Shown here: positions 1-8,133 of the stretch, one piece after another | How positions within the stretch are numbered: the stretch's first letter is position 1 | Layout: each line of letters opens with the position of its first letter | Assembly: GCF_014644495.1 (NCBI RefSeq) | Contig: NZ_BMKU01000001.1 | Location: 310,001-374,000 of the forward strand | DNA from: Pseudarthrobacter polychromogenes | Lineage (GTDB): Bacteria; Actinomycetota; Actinomycetes; Actinomycetales; Micrococcaceae | Length of the DNA: 64,000 bases | Reading direction: 5' to 3' | Position numbers and translations under genes: made by a program | Notes under the pieces: generated by a model | Database searches by the model: none | What the model was told of the DNA's origin: nothing | Seen by the model: only the letters and a program-made list of their open reading frames with translations

Positions 1-456
1 CGAGCACAGCAGCGGCGCTGCCTGTTCGTCGCTGAACACCTCAGGAATGAGGTAGGCAAAGTCCTGGGAGACAGTGAGTTTTTGCGCGTAGCCGCCGTCG
101 TTGTCCCATCCGGTGAAGACGGGCGCCGAGCACAGGTTCTCGTCACCCCGGCGGCAATACGTGCACGTTCCGCAGACGCCGCCCAGCCACGCGACGCCTA
201 CCCTGTCGCCCGGGGCGAACCGGTGGGCGCCCGGGCCGGTTTCCACCACCACGCCCACCGCCTCGTGGCCCGGGACAACCCCGGGACGGCGTGGTTGCAG
301 GTCCCCTTCGGCCAGATGGAGGTCGGTCCGGCAGATTCCGCAGACACTCACGTCCACCAGGAGTTCATTGGCCGCGGGCCTGGGGTCTTCGCGGAGGCCC
401 CGGACCAGGGGACGGGTGGACATAGGGCCGGGCTGGCCCACCCACCATGCGAGCAC
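1..456 (-). CDS. Zinc-dependent alcohol dehydrogenase, MDR family (3' end outside window)
   Basis: This is the N-terminal 152 residues of a medium-chain zinc alcohol dehydrogenase, which oxidises alcohols or reduces aldehydes with NAD(P). The GTG start follows AGGAGG by 5 nt. The catalytic-zinc motif CGICRTDLH lies at residues 39-47, GHE at 63-65, and the four structural-zinc cysteines at 95, 98, 101 and 109. The nucleotide-binding fold lies outside the window, so cofactor preference cannot be judged. A DosR-like box sits about 60 bp upstream (512-526), which suggests control by the DevR-type regulator encoded at 6.4-7.1 kb. The catalytic and structural zinc ligands visible are intact. Confidence 0.88.
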   Translation of the reverse strand, partial: MLAWWVGQPGPMSTRPLVRGLREDPRPAANELLVDVSVCGICRTDLHLAEGDLQPRRPGVVPGHEAVGVVVETGPGAHRFAPGDRVGVAWLGGVCGTCTYCRRGDENLCSAPVFTGWDNDGGYAQKLTVSQDFAYLIPEVFSDEQAAPLLCS

Positions 457-511
457 CTTGTCCTCCTTCTGCCGGGTTGTTTAACAATGGCCCAGCTTGG
501 CTGTGCCTCCC

Positions 512-526
512 AGAGCCGAAGGTCAC
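512..526. promoter_or_regulatory. DosR/DevR-like operator box upstream of adh
   Basis: The sequence AGAGCCGAAGGTCAC matches the element seen at 7264, 12572 and 15806 with one purine change per half. Its layout is 5-4-5 (GAGCC, GAAG, GTCAC), as in the mycobacterial DosR box (GGGAC, 4 nt, GTCCC). It lies between the converging-away adh start at 456 and the end of the P-type ATPase gene. Regulation is inferred from motif similarity only. Confidence 0.5.
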
Positions 527-533
527 CCTTGCT

Positions 534-2981
534 TCAGTCCGCTGAGCGGCCAGCCAGGCGCCGCTGGACGTACCGGATTGCTTCGATGATGATGCTGCCG
601 CCCACGGCCACCGCGACCGAAGCGGCCAGGAGGTCCGTGGGCGGCCAGTCCAGGCGGAAGAACTCTTTTGACGGCGGCACGGTGAACAGGAGCGCCAGGC
701 CTGCGTACATGCCCGCCAGAATGAGGGTCTTCGTCCAGGTGAGGGGCCGGGAGGCGGTCACGAGGATCCACGAGGCCACCAGGGCCAGGGTGATGACGGC
801 GGCAGACTGCGTGGCCTCGGCGCTGCCAGGTGCAGCGAAGCGCGCGTACAGGCTGACCGCCAGGACACACAGGGCGCCGCACACTCCGGCCGGCACCGAG
901 AAGGCCAGGGAGCGCTTCAGGAATCCGGCCTCATAACGCTGCGCGCTGGGTTGCAGGGCCAGGAAGAATGCCGGCAGCCCGATGGTCAGTCCGTCAAGGA
1001 CGGACACCTGGCGCGGAAGGAACGGAAAGGGCCACAGGAGCAGGGCAAACGCCAACGAGATGACGGTGATGTAGACGGTCTTGCTGAGGAACACCATGGA
1101 AACCCGCTCGATGTTGCTGATGGCCCTGCGGCCCTCGGCAACCACCGCCGGCAACCTGTCGAAGCGCCCGTCCAGGAGGATAAGCCGGGCTACCGCCTTG
1201 GTGGCCGGTGACGCTGTGTCCATGGCGATGCCCAGGTCGGCTTCCTTGAGTGCCAGGACGTCGTTGACCCCGTCGCCGGTCATGGCCACCGTGTGCCCTC
1301 CCCGCTTCAGCGCCTGGACCATGTCCCTCTTCTGGGAAGGGGTCACGCTTCCAAAAACGTGATGGGTCTCCACCGTTTCCTGTAGCAGCAACGGGTCCGT
1401 GGGCAGTTTCCTGGCGTCGTAGGCCCCGCCCGGTCCCAGGCCCACCGCGCGCGCGAGCACTGCCACTGTGCGGGGGTCGTCACCGGAGATGATCTTCAAG
1501 GCCACCCCCTGCTGCCGGAAATAGGCAAGCGTCGCTGGTGCTTCCTTCCGGATATCCTCGCGGAAGGTCAGCAGCACCACCGGGATGAGGCCCGCGGGCA
1601 CTGCGACGCCCTGCTCGGATACCGGCAGGGGCCCGGGCATGTGGGCGAGTGCCAGCGTCCGCAGGCCCGTGGAGGCCAGCGCCGCGGCGCTCCGGCGGGC
1701 GGGGGCGCCGGATGACAATTCCGCCAATACGAAATCCGGGGCCCCAAGTACCCAGGTCCCGGCGGCCTGCGAGCCCGGCGGGAACGTCACTGAGCTCCAT
1801 TTCAGGGCCGAGGTGAACGGCACGGATGACGCTTCGGGCAAAACGTCGGCCGCGGGAAAAGCGTCGCCGATGGACTTGGCGGTGGTACTGGCTTCCTCCT
1901 TGGCGCCGAACCATTCAAGGGCCTTCCGCCACCCCTCGGCCGGTGGGGCACCGGCGTCGTGCACGGCGTCGAATGTCATGGCGCCGGAAGACAAGGTCCC
2001 GGTCTTGTCCAGGCACAGGACATCCACCCTGGCCAGTACCTCAACGGCCGCAAGCTCCTGGACCAGGACCATGTGGCCGGCAAGCCGGACCCCGCCCACC
2101 GCAAAAGCGACGCTGGTGAGCAGGACCAGGCCAAGGGGAATCATTGACATGATGCTGGCCACCAGTCCCACCGCGGCAGGGATCCACTGGCCGGAGCTGA
2201 AGGCGGCCTCCCAGCCGCCGGCGTTCTGGACTTGGGCGTGGGTAACCAGGACGGCAGTCGGCAGGAGCAGCCATGTGATGACCCGAAGCACCTTGTCCAG
2301 CCCGGAGCGTATCTCGGACGTGACCAGGGCGAACCGCCTTGCTTCGGCAGTCAGTTTGTAGGCAAACGTGTCCGGTCCCACCCGGACCACCACCGCCCGT
2401 CCGCTGCCGGCCATGATCAGTGACCCGGACAGGAGCGCTGCTCCCGGTTGCTTGGGAACCGGTGCTGACTCACCGGTCAAAAAGGATTCATCCGCCTCCA
2501 CGTACCCGCCGTCCAGGAGCCGCACGTCAGCGGCCACCTGTTCCCCGGCGCTGAGCAGGACGATGTCATCAGGAACCAGGGCCTCCGCCGGGACCAGCCG
2601 GGTGCTGCCGTCCCGGATGACCCTGCTCTGTGCCGCGTGGAGTATGGCCAGCCTGTCCAGGGACTGCTTGGCGCGGTATTCCTGGACGATTCCGATTAGG
2701 GAATTCCCCAGCGCCGAGAAGCCAAAGAGCGCGTCGCGCCACTGGTCCAGCACCAGCAGCAGGACAAAGCAGCCCGCCACGATGGCGTTGAAAAGGGTCA
2801 GGACGTTCGCCCGGACAATGTCCCACACGCTGCGGCTTGTTGCTCCGGGGATGCTGTTGGTCTGTCCCGCGTTAGTCCGGGCCAGGACGTCGGCTGAGCT
2901 GAGTCCGTCCAGCCCCGGCTGTCCCGCGGGGGCGCCGGAAGCCACGTGCTGTCCGGCGCTTTCCCCTGCTTCAAACATCAC
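534..2981 (-). CDS. P-type cation-transporting ATPase, CtpE-like
   Basis: This 815-aa membrane pump has the P-type ATPase order: an actuator domain with TGES (169-172), phosphorylation motif DKTGT at D325, and hinge motif TGDGVND followed by VLALKEADLGIAM. The M4 segment reads IPLGL (281-285) in place of the PEGL of P2 pumps, and the VLALK tail is typical of the CtpE group. M. tuberculosis CtpE has been described as a calcium transporter, so calcium is the best guess for the ion, not a proof. GTG at 2981 and the ATG one codon later are both possible starts. It lies 21 bp downstream of a universal stress protein gene and is probably co-transcribed with it. Confidence 0.88.
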   Translation of the reverse strand: MMFEAGESAGQHVASGAPAGQPGLDGLSSADVLARTNAGQTNSIPGATSRSVWDIVRANVLTLFNAIVAGCFVLLLVLDQWRDALFGFSALGNSLIGIVQEYRAKQSLDRLAILHAAQSRVIRDGSTRLVPAEALVPDDIVLLSAGEQVAADVRLLDGGYVEADESFLTGESAPVPKQPGAALLSGSLIMAGSGRAVVVRVGPDTFAYKLTAEARRFALVTSEIRSGLDKVLRVITWLLLPTAVLVTHAQVQNAGGWEAAFSSGQWIPAAVGLVASIMSMIPLGLVLLTSVAFAVGGVRLAGHMVLVQELAAVEVLARVDVLCLDKTGTLSSGAMTFDAVHDAGAPPAEGWRKALEWFGAKEEASTTAKSIGDAFPAADVLPEASSVPFTSALKWSSVTFPPGSQAAGTWVLGAPDFVLAELSSGAPARRSAAALASTGLRTLALAHMPGPLPVSEQGVAVPAGLIPVVLLTFREDIRKEAPATLAYFRQQGVALKIISGDDPRTVAVLARAVGLGPGGAYDARKLPTDPLLLQETVETHHVFGSVTPSQKRDMVQALKRGGHTVAMTGDGVNDVLALKEADLGIAMDTASPATKAVARLILLDGRFDRLPAVVAEGRRAISNIERVSMVFLSKTVYITVISLAFALLLWPFPFLPRQVSVLDGLTIGLPAFFLALQPSAQRYEAGFLKRSLAFSVPAGVCGALCVLAVSLYARFAAPGSAEATQSAAVITLALVASWILVTASRPLTWTKTLILAGMYAGLALLFTVPPSKEFFRLDWPPTDLLAASVAVAVGGSIIIEAIRYVQRRLAGRSAD

Positions 2982-3002
2982 GTGGGGCGCGCAGCCCGCC
3001 CG

Positions 3003-3878
3003 TTATGTGTCATGCCGGGACTTCTTGAGCCGGGTGATGACCGTGGGGCAGGGAGGCTGGGTCAGGACACCGTGCGCCGTCGAGCCGAGCAGAAGCCTGC
3101 CGAAGCTTCCCCTGCCCCGGCTGCCCAAAACCAGCATCCGGGCGTCCGCGGCTGCCCGGACCAGGGCATCTGCAGGTTCCAGGACGGTTTCCAGGACCCC
3201 GTGCACTACAAGGCCGGGGTAGTCCTGGCGAAGTCCCGCAACAGCCTCGGCCAGGACAACCTGTTCCTCTTCCTCCACATGTCCGGCGAAGCTGCTGGAC
3301 GGAAGGCCCGCTCTGATCCAGCGGTTGGGGCCAGTGAACGCGTACAGGACGGTGAGTTCCTCGCCCAGTGCGTCAGCCTCGGCCGCGGCGAAAGCCACGG
3401 CCTGCGTGGACTCCCTCGACCCGTCCACGCCCACCACCACACCCTGCCCGCTGCCCTGGCCTGTCCCGATCACGGCCACCGGGCATTCGGCCGTTGCAGC
3501 TGCCTGGAGGGCCCGGTCGGTCAGCGCACCGCGGGAGTGGCCACTGCTGCCAAGGACCAGCATCGAGGCGTTCTCCGAGTACTTGCCAAGGGATGCCCCA
3601 ACGCTTCCTTCCAGGAGTTCATGGGAAACCTGAAGGTCCGGTTCTGCGCTGCGCACCGTTTCTCCGGCTTCTTTCAGCATGTCCATCGCAGATTTGCGCA
3701 GGACGTCGATGTAGGGGAGGGCTTCAATCCTTTCGCCCGCCATCCAGCGGTCGTCGAGGACATGAAGGATTGCCAGCGGCACCTTTTGCCGACGGGCACG
3801 GGCCGCTGCCCACAGCAGTGCGGCCTTGGAAGGAGCGGAGTCGGCGATGCCGACGGCGACGGGCTTGTGTGCGTCCAT
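3003..3878 (-). CDS. Tandem-domain universal stress protein (UspA family)
   Basis: This cytoplasmic protein of 291 aa has two UspA domains, each alpha/beta with an ATP-binding loop: LGSSGHSRG in domain 1 and LGSRGRGSFGRLLLGS in domain 2. The ATG at 3878 is preceded by GGAAGGTCACCC; it leaves out an N-terminal extension without Usp similarity that the frame would allow. Tandem USPs are a hallmark of the DosR dormancy regulon in mycobacteria. It is first in a likely operon with the CtpE-like ATPase. The exact cellular role of this paralogue is not visible from sequence. Confidence 0.9.
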   Translation of the reverse strand: MDAHKPVAVGIADSAPSKAALLWAAARARRQKVPLAILHVLDDRWMAGERIEALPYIDVLRKSAMDMLKEAGETVRSAEPDLQVSHELLEGSVGASLGKYSENASMLVLGSSGHSRGALTDRALQAAATAECPVAVIGTGQGSGQGVVVGVDGSRESTQAVAFAAAEADALGEELTVLYAFTGPNRWIRAGLPSSSFAGHVEEEEQVVLAEAVAGLRQDYPGLVVHGVLETVLEPADALVRAAADARMLVLGSRGRGSFGRLLLGSTAHGVLTQPPCPTVITRLKKSRHDT

Positions 3879-3920
3879 GGGTGACCTTCCGTGAAGCTGC
3901 TGTTGCTGACGGTTTCTCAT

Positions 3921-3948
3921 GCCGGACAGGGCCTCAGGCCCTGCCGGC
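3921..3948 (-). terminator. Hairpin at the end of the PNPOx-family gene
   Basis: CAGGGCC (3927-3933) pairs with GGCCCTG (3937-3943) over a 3-nt loop, extended by GCCGG/CCGGC with one bulged A. The stop codon of the upstream gene lies in the loop. There is no U-tract, so termination is uncertain. Confidence 0.3.
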
Positions 3949-4395
3949 CGGTTCCTGCGGTGCCCACCACCTGGTTGGCGGGGCGATGACGAATTTCCTC
4001 CCGGTGATTTCCTCAGGGGTGACCCGGATAAGGCTTTCCTTGGGGCCCGCCTGCCAGGGAGACAAACCTGCGTCTGAGGCATCCTGGAAGTCTTCGGCGT
4101 CGTCCACTACGGCAGCGTGCCCCTTCACCACCACGCTCCAGGCAATGGTGCCGTATTGGTTCAGCCCGTCAGCTTCCAGGGACACTGCCTTGCGGCCGGC
4201 CACTGCATCCATTTTTGTGCCCGGGCCGGTGCGAATCAGCAGGGTGCCGTTGCTGGGCACAAAGTTGACTGGGAAGATCTCCACCGTGTCGCCGCGGGTA
4301 AAGGCCATCCTGCACACCGAGGTTGACCGCAGGTACCTCCAGCAGTCATGCACTCCAAGGTTTTCGGGTTCCGGTTCTGTTGCAGCTGTGTCCAT
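3934..4395 (-). CDS. Pyridoxamine 5'-phosphate oxidase-like FMN-binding split-barrel protein
   Basis: This 153-aa protein has the split-barrel layout of the PNPOx family: CRMAFTRGDTVEIFPVNFV near residues 28-46, then a strand series with TGPGTKMDAV and SVVVKGHAAVV. Family members bind FMN, F420 or heme and act as small reductases; the substrate is unknown here. M. tuberculosis DosR-regulon genes include PNPOx-fold proteins such as Rv3129, and this copy lies directly upstream (divergent) of the DevS-like kinase. It and the Usp gene at 3003 run in the same direction with a 55-bp gap. The C-terminal tail TRWWAPQEPAGRA is unassigned. Confidence 0.75.
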   Translation of the reverse strand: MDTAATEPEPENLGVHDCWRYLRSTSVCRMAFTRGDTVEIFPVNFVPSNGTLLIRTGPGTKMDAVAGRKAVSLEADGLNQYGTIAWSVVVKGHAAVVDDAEDFQDASDAGLSPWQAGPKESLIRVTPEEITGRKFVIAPPTRWWAPQEPAGRA

Positions 4396-4429
4396 GGCCG
4401 TAGCCTAGGCCGCGGAGCTGGACGGGGCT

Positions 4430-4444
4430 AGGGAAGAAGGTCCT
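4430..4444. promoter_or_regulatory. Weak DosR-like box in the PNPOx/devS intergenic region
   Basis: AGGGAAGAAGGTCCT matches the local box consensus RGRGCCRAARGTCAC at 11 of 15 positions and keeps the purine core GAAG and the GTC of the right arm. It lies 35 bp upstream of the PNPOx start. It could be chance. Confidence 0.3.
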
Positions 4445-4509
4445 GCTGCATGCCGTCCTGGTGGCAGCTGATTCCGGCGTTCCATAAAAAGGGGTATTTC
4501 AGGCCTTGA

Positions 4510-6327
<1,818 letters not shown>

Positions 6328-6356
6328 CGGAACCGGAAAGCGGCTCGCCCTGAACT

Positions 6357-6374
6357 GCTGCCGTGACCGGCAGC
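6357..6374. terminator. Small hairpin between convergent devS and devR
   Basis: GCTGCCG (6357-6363) pairs with CGGCAGC (6368-6374) over a TGAC loop in the 66-bp gap between the two stop codons. No T-run follows, so it is only a possible shared terminator. Confidence 0.3.
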
Positions 6375-6393
6375 TGCGGGCCCGTGGGGCACG

Positions 6394-7074
6394 CTATTGC
6401 CCGTCGTGACTGTTCCGCGTGACGTACACGGCGGCCTGTGTCCTCCGCTCGAAGCCCAGCTTCGCCAGGATGGATGACACGTAGTTCTTCACTGTTTTCT
6501 CGGCCAGGAAGAGTTCCTCGCCGATCTGGCGGTTCGTCATGCCCTGCCCGATCAGCGTCAGGACCTTCTTCTCCTGGGCACTGAGCGCATCCAGCCGCGG
6601 GTCTGTCTGGGTCTTGGAAAGCCCGGCGATGATCCGCTCCCTGACTCCGGGCTCAAACAGGGACTCGCCGGCAGCGGCCCTCCGGATTCCGGCGAGGAGG
6701 TCGTCGCTCCTGATCTGCTTGAGGACGTACCCGGAAGCTCCTGCCAGGACGGCGCCGCGGATGGCCTGCTCGTCGTCGTAGCTTGTCAGGATCAGGCAAT
6801 GCAGGCGGGGGTCCAGCGAGCGCACGTCCCGGCATACCTCGATGCCGGTGCCGTCCGGGAGCCGTCCGTCCAGGATCGCGATGTCCGGCTGCAGCGCCGG
6901 GATACGGCGCGTAGCCTCCGCCGCGGATCCGCTTTCCCCGACCACCTCGAACCCTTCGCCCTCCAGCAGGTCTTTCAGCCCCTGCCGGACAAGCTCGTGG
7001 TCATCGAGAATGAACACGCGAAGCGGCTCCTGGGGATCTGCGGCCCTGTCCGAGCCTGACTCAAGCCTTTGCAC
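6394..7074 (-). CDS. devR: DevR/DosR-like NarL-family response regulator
   Basis: This 226-aa protein has a receiver domain (DD at 24-25, phospho-acceptor D69 in AILDGRLPDG, K119) and a LuxR-type helix-turn-helix. The recognition region LAEKTVKNYVSSILAKLG followed by ERRTQAAVY is nearly that of M. tuberculosis DosR, which is why it is called DevR-like and not just NarL-family. It should bind the 5-4-5 boxes found in this window. The GTG start at 7074 is preceded by TTGGGAGCATAGG. A box-like element lies about 100 bp upstream (7176-7190), consistent with the autoregulation known for DosR. It is convergent with the kinase gene instead of being in one operon. Confidence 0.88.
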   Translation of the reverse strand: MQRLESGSDRAADPQEPLRVFILDDHELVRQGLKDLLEGEGFEVVGESGSAAEATRRIPALQPDIAILDGRLPDGTGIEVCRDVRSLDPRLHCLILTSYDDEQAIRGAVLAGASGYVLKQIRSDDLLAGIRRAAAGESLFEPGVRERIIAGLSKTQTDPRLDALSAQEKKVLTLIGQGMTNRQIGEELFLAEKTVKNYVSSILAKLGFERRTQAAVYVTRNSHDGQ

Positions 7075-7175
7075 CCTATGCTCCCAATTGTCTTAAGGAC
7101 TATGCCTGCACTGCTGTGCCGGCAGCCCGCGCCAGGGGCTTGGTCTCATCTTTCCTTCCGCGCGGACCCGCTGGA

Positions 7176-7190
7176 AGGGACCAAAGTCTG
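7176..7190. promoter_or_regulatory. Weak DosR-like box upstream of devR
   Basis: AGGGACCAAAGTCTG has left arm GGGAC, identical to the mycobacterial DosR half-site, spacer CAAA and right arm GTCTG. It lies in the intergenic region between devR (minus) and the Usp gene at 7335 (plus), and could serve autoregulation. Confidence 0.4.
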
Positions 7191-7263
7191 GAGTCCTGAT
7201 CATATATCTGCCGCGCCACCACCGGCGGTTGTCCGCCACCGGCCCGGCGCCCCCGGCCGGCCG

Positions 7264-7278
7264 GTGACTTTCGGCCCT
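7264..7278. promoter_or_regulatory. DosR-like box upstream of the Usp gene at 7335
   Basis: The plus strand reads GTGACTTTCGGCCCT, the reverse complement of AGGGCCGAAAGTCAC, which is identical to the box at 12572-12586. TACAGT at about 7299-7304 lies some 20 bp downstream and can serve as a -10 element, so the box covers the -35 position, where DosR-type activators usually bind. Confidence 0.6.
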
Positions 7279-7334
7279 ATCCCGTTGCCCGGACCCTGTA
7301 CAGTCTGGGAGCAGACCCAACAGATCGGAGCCAC

Positions 7335-7817
7335 ATGGACGCCCCCGAGCGGCACCCCAGGATTGTTGTAGGCGTAGACGGTTCCGACGCCTCGATCGCG
7401 GCCCTTCGTACAGCCGGGTCATTGGCCGGGCCCCTCGGAGCCACGGTGGAGGCCTGGGCATGCTGGGACGTGCCGCCTGGCTATGGGCTCTACCTCGTTG
7501 TTGGCATTGAGGGCTTCGAATACGCCGCCAAGCAGTCACTGGAGCAGGCCCTCGCGGACGCTTTCGGCCCGGAGTTGCCGGCATTCGTCCAGCCGCGGCT
7601 GGTGCGGGGGAAAGCCAGCGAGCAACTGATAGAGGGGAGCCGGAACGCATCCCTCCTCATCGTGGGGCGGCGCGGGCACGGCAGCCTGGTGCTGGGTTCG
7701 GTGAGCTCGGCGTGCGTCAGCCACGCCCACTGTCCGGTCCTGGTGGTCCACGCCCCGGAGGAATCCACGCACGGAAAAAGAGGAAGCCACGCACGGAAAA
7801 GCGACGACGGGCAGTAA
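7335..7817 (+). CDS. Single-domain universal stress protein
   Basis: This is a 160-aa UspA protein: RIVVGVDGSDASIAALR at the N-terminus and the ATP-binding loop VGRRGHGSLVLGSVSSA near residue 112, ending with HCPVLVVH. The tail beyond residue 145 is charged and repeats ESTHGKRGSHARKS-like elements. The gene has a strong DosR-like box 57 bp upstream of the ATG and faces the hemerythrin-like gene tail-to-tail with a 10-bp gap. It resembles the single-domain Usp at 12059 closely (shared GIEGFEYAAK/GIEGFEERAG segment), so the two are probably paralogues. Confidence 0.9.
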   Translation: MDAPERHPRIVVGVDGSDASIAALRTAGSLAGPLGATVEAWACWDVPPGYGLYLVVGIEGFEYAAKQSLEQALADAFGPELPAFVQPRLVRGKASEQLIEGSRNASLLIVGRRGHGSLVLGSVSSACVSHAHCPVLVVHAPEESTHGKRGSHARKSDDGQ

Positions 7818-7827
7818 GTCCGGCTTA

Positions 7828-8097
7828 TCAGCGATGGTGCGCGCCGTCGTCGTGCGTTCCGCCGTGGTGGCCCGCGCCTTCTCCGGTCAGTTCGTGAAGC
7901 CCCCGCACTGACTCGGCAAGGGACATGTCCGGGGACTGGACAATGAAGGGCATCAGCAGGCGGTTTTCCTTGTCCAGATGCAGGGCAAACAAGCGCTGGA
8001 TGGCAGAGCCGGCCACGGCGGCGGCAAGTCCGCTGGAGGTGCGCAGTTCCTCCACGAGATCGACTATCACGCGGTGCTCGGCAAGCATCCCCTCCAC
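7828..8097 (-). CDS. Short hemerythrin-like protein, probably truncated
   Basis: The 89-aa product keeps the second half of a four-helix hemerythrin domain: EGMLAEHRVIVDLVEEL, then FALHLDKENRLLMPFI, giving the H and HxxxE ligands of the later helices. The first helix with its histidine is missing. The tail (GHHGGTHDDGAHHR) is His/Asp-rich and may bind metal. The frame runs open upstream to the stop codon of the CtpF-like ATPase, which is in the same frame, so the start (GTG at 8097 after GAGGGAAGG) is the only reasonable one unless translation reinitiates earlier. Hemerythrins bind O2 or NO through a di-iron site; with helix 1 missing, that activity is doubtful. It may be a remnant left by a deletion. 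Confidence 0.55.
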   Translation of the reverse strand: MEGMLAEHRVIVDLVEELRTSSGLAAAVAGSAIQRLFALHLDKENRLLMPFIVQSPDMSLAESVRGLHELTGEGAGHHGGTHDDGAHHR

Positions 8098-8133
8098 CAG
8101 GAGCCTTCCCTCGGGTGTGGCGTGCGGTCCTGC

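Noticed and set aside
3879..3892. GAAGGTCACC next to the Usp start as a DosR-like half-box
   Set aside because: Only the right half fits, and it coincides with the ribosome-binding site of that gene.
3921..3948. Palindrome CAGGGCC-TCA-GGCCCTG as a possible DosR box
   Set aside because: The spacer is 3 nt, not 4, and it overlaps a stop codon with extended GC pairing; a hairpin is the simpler reading.
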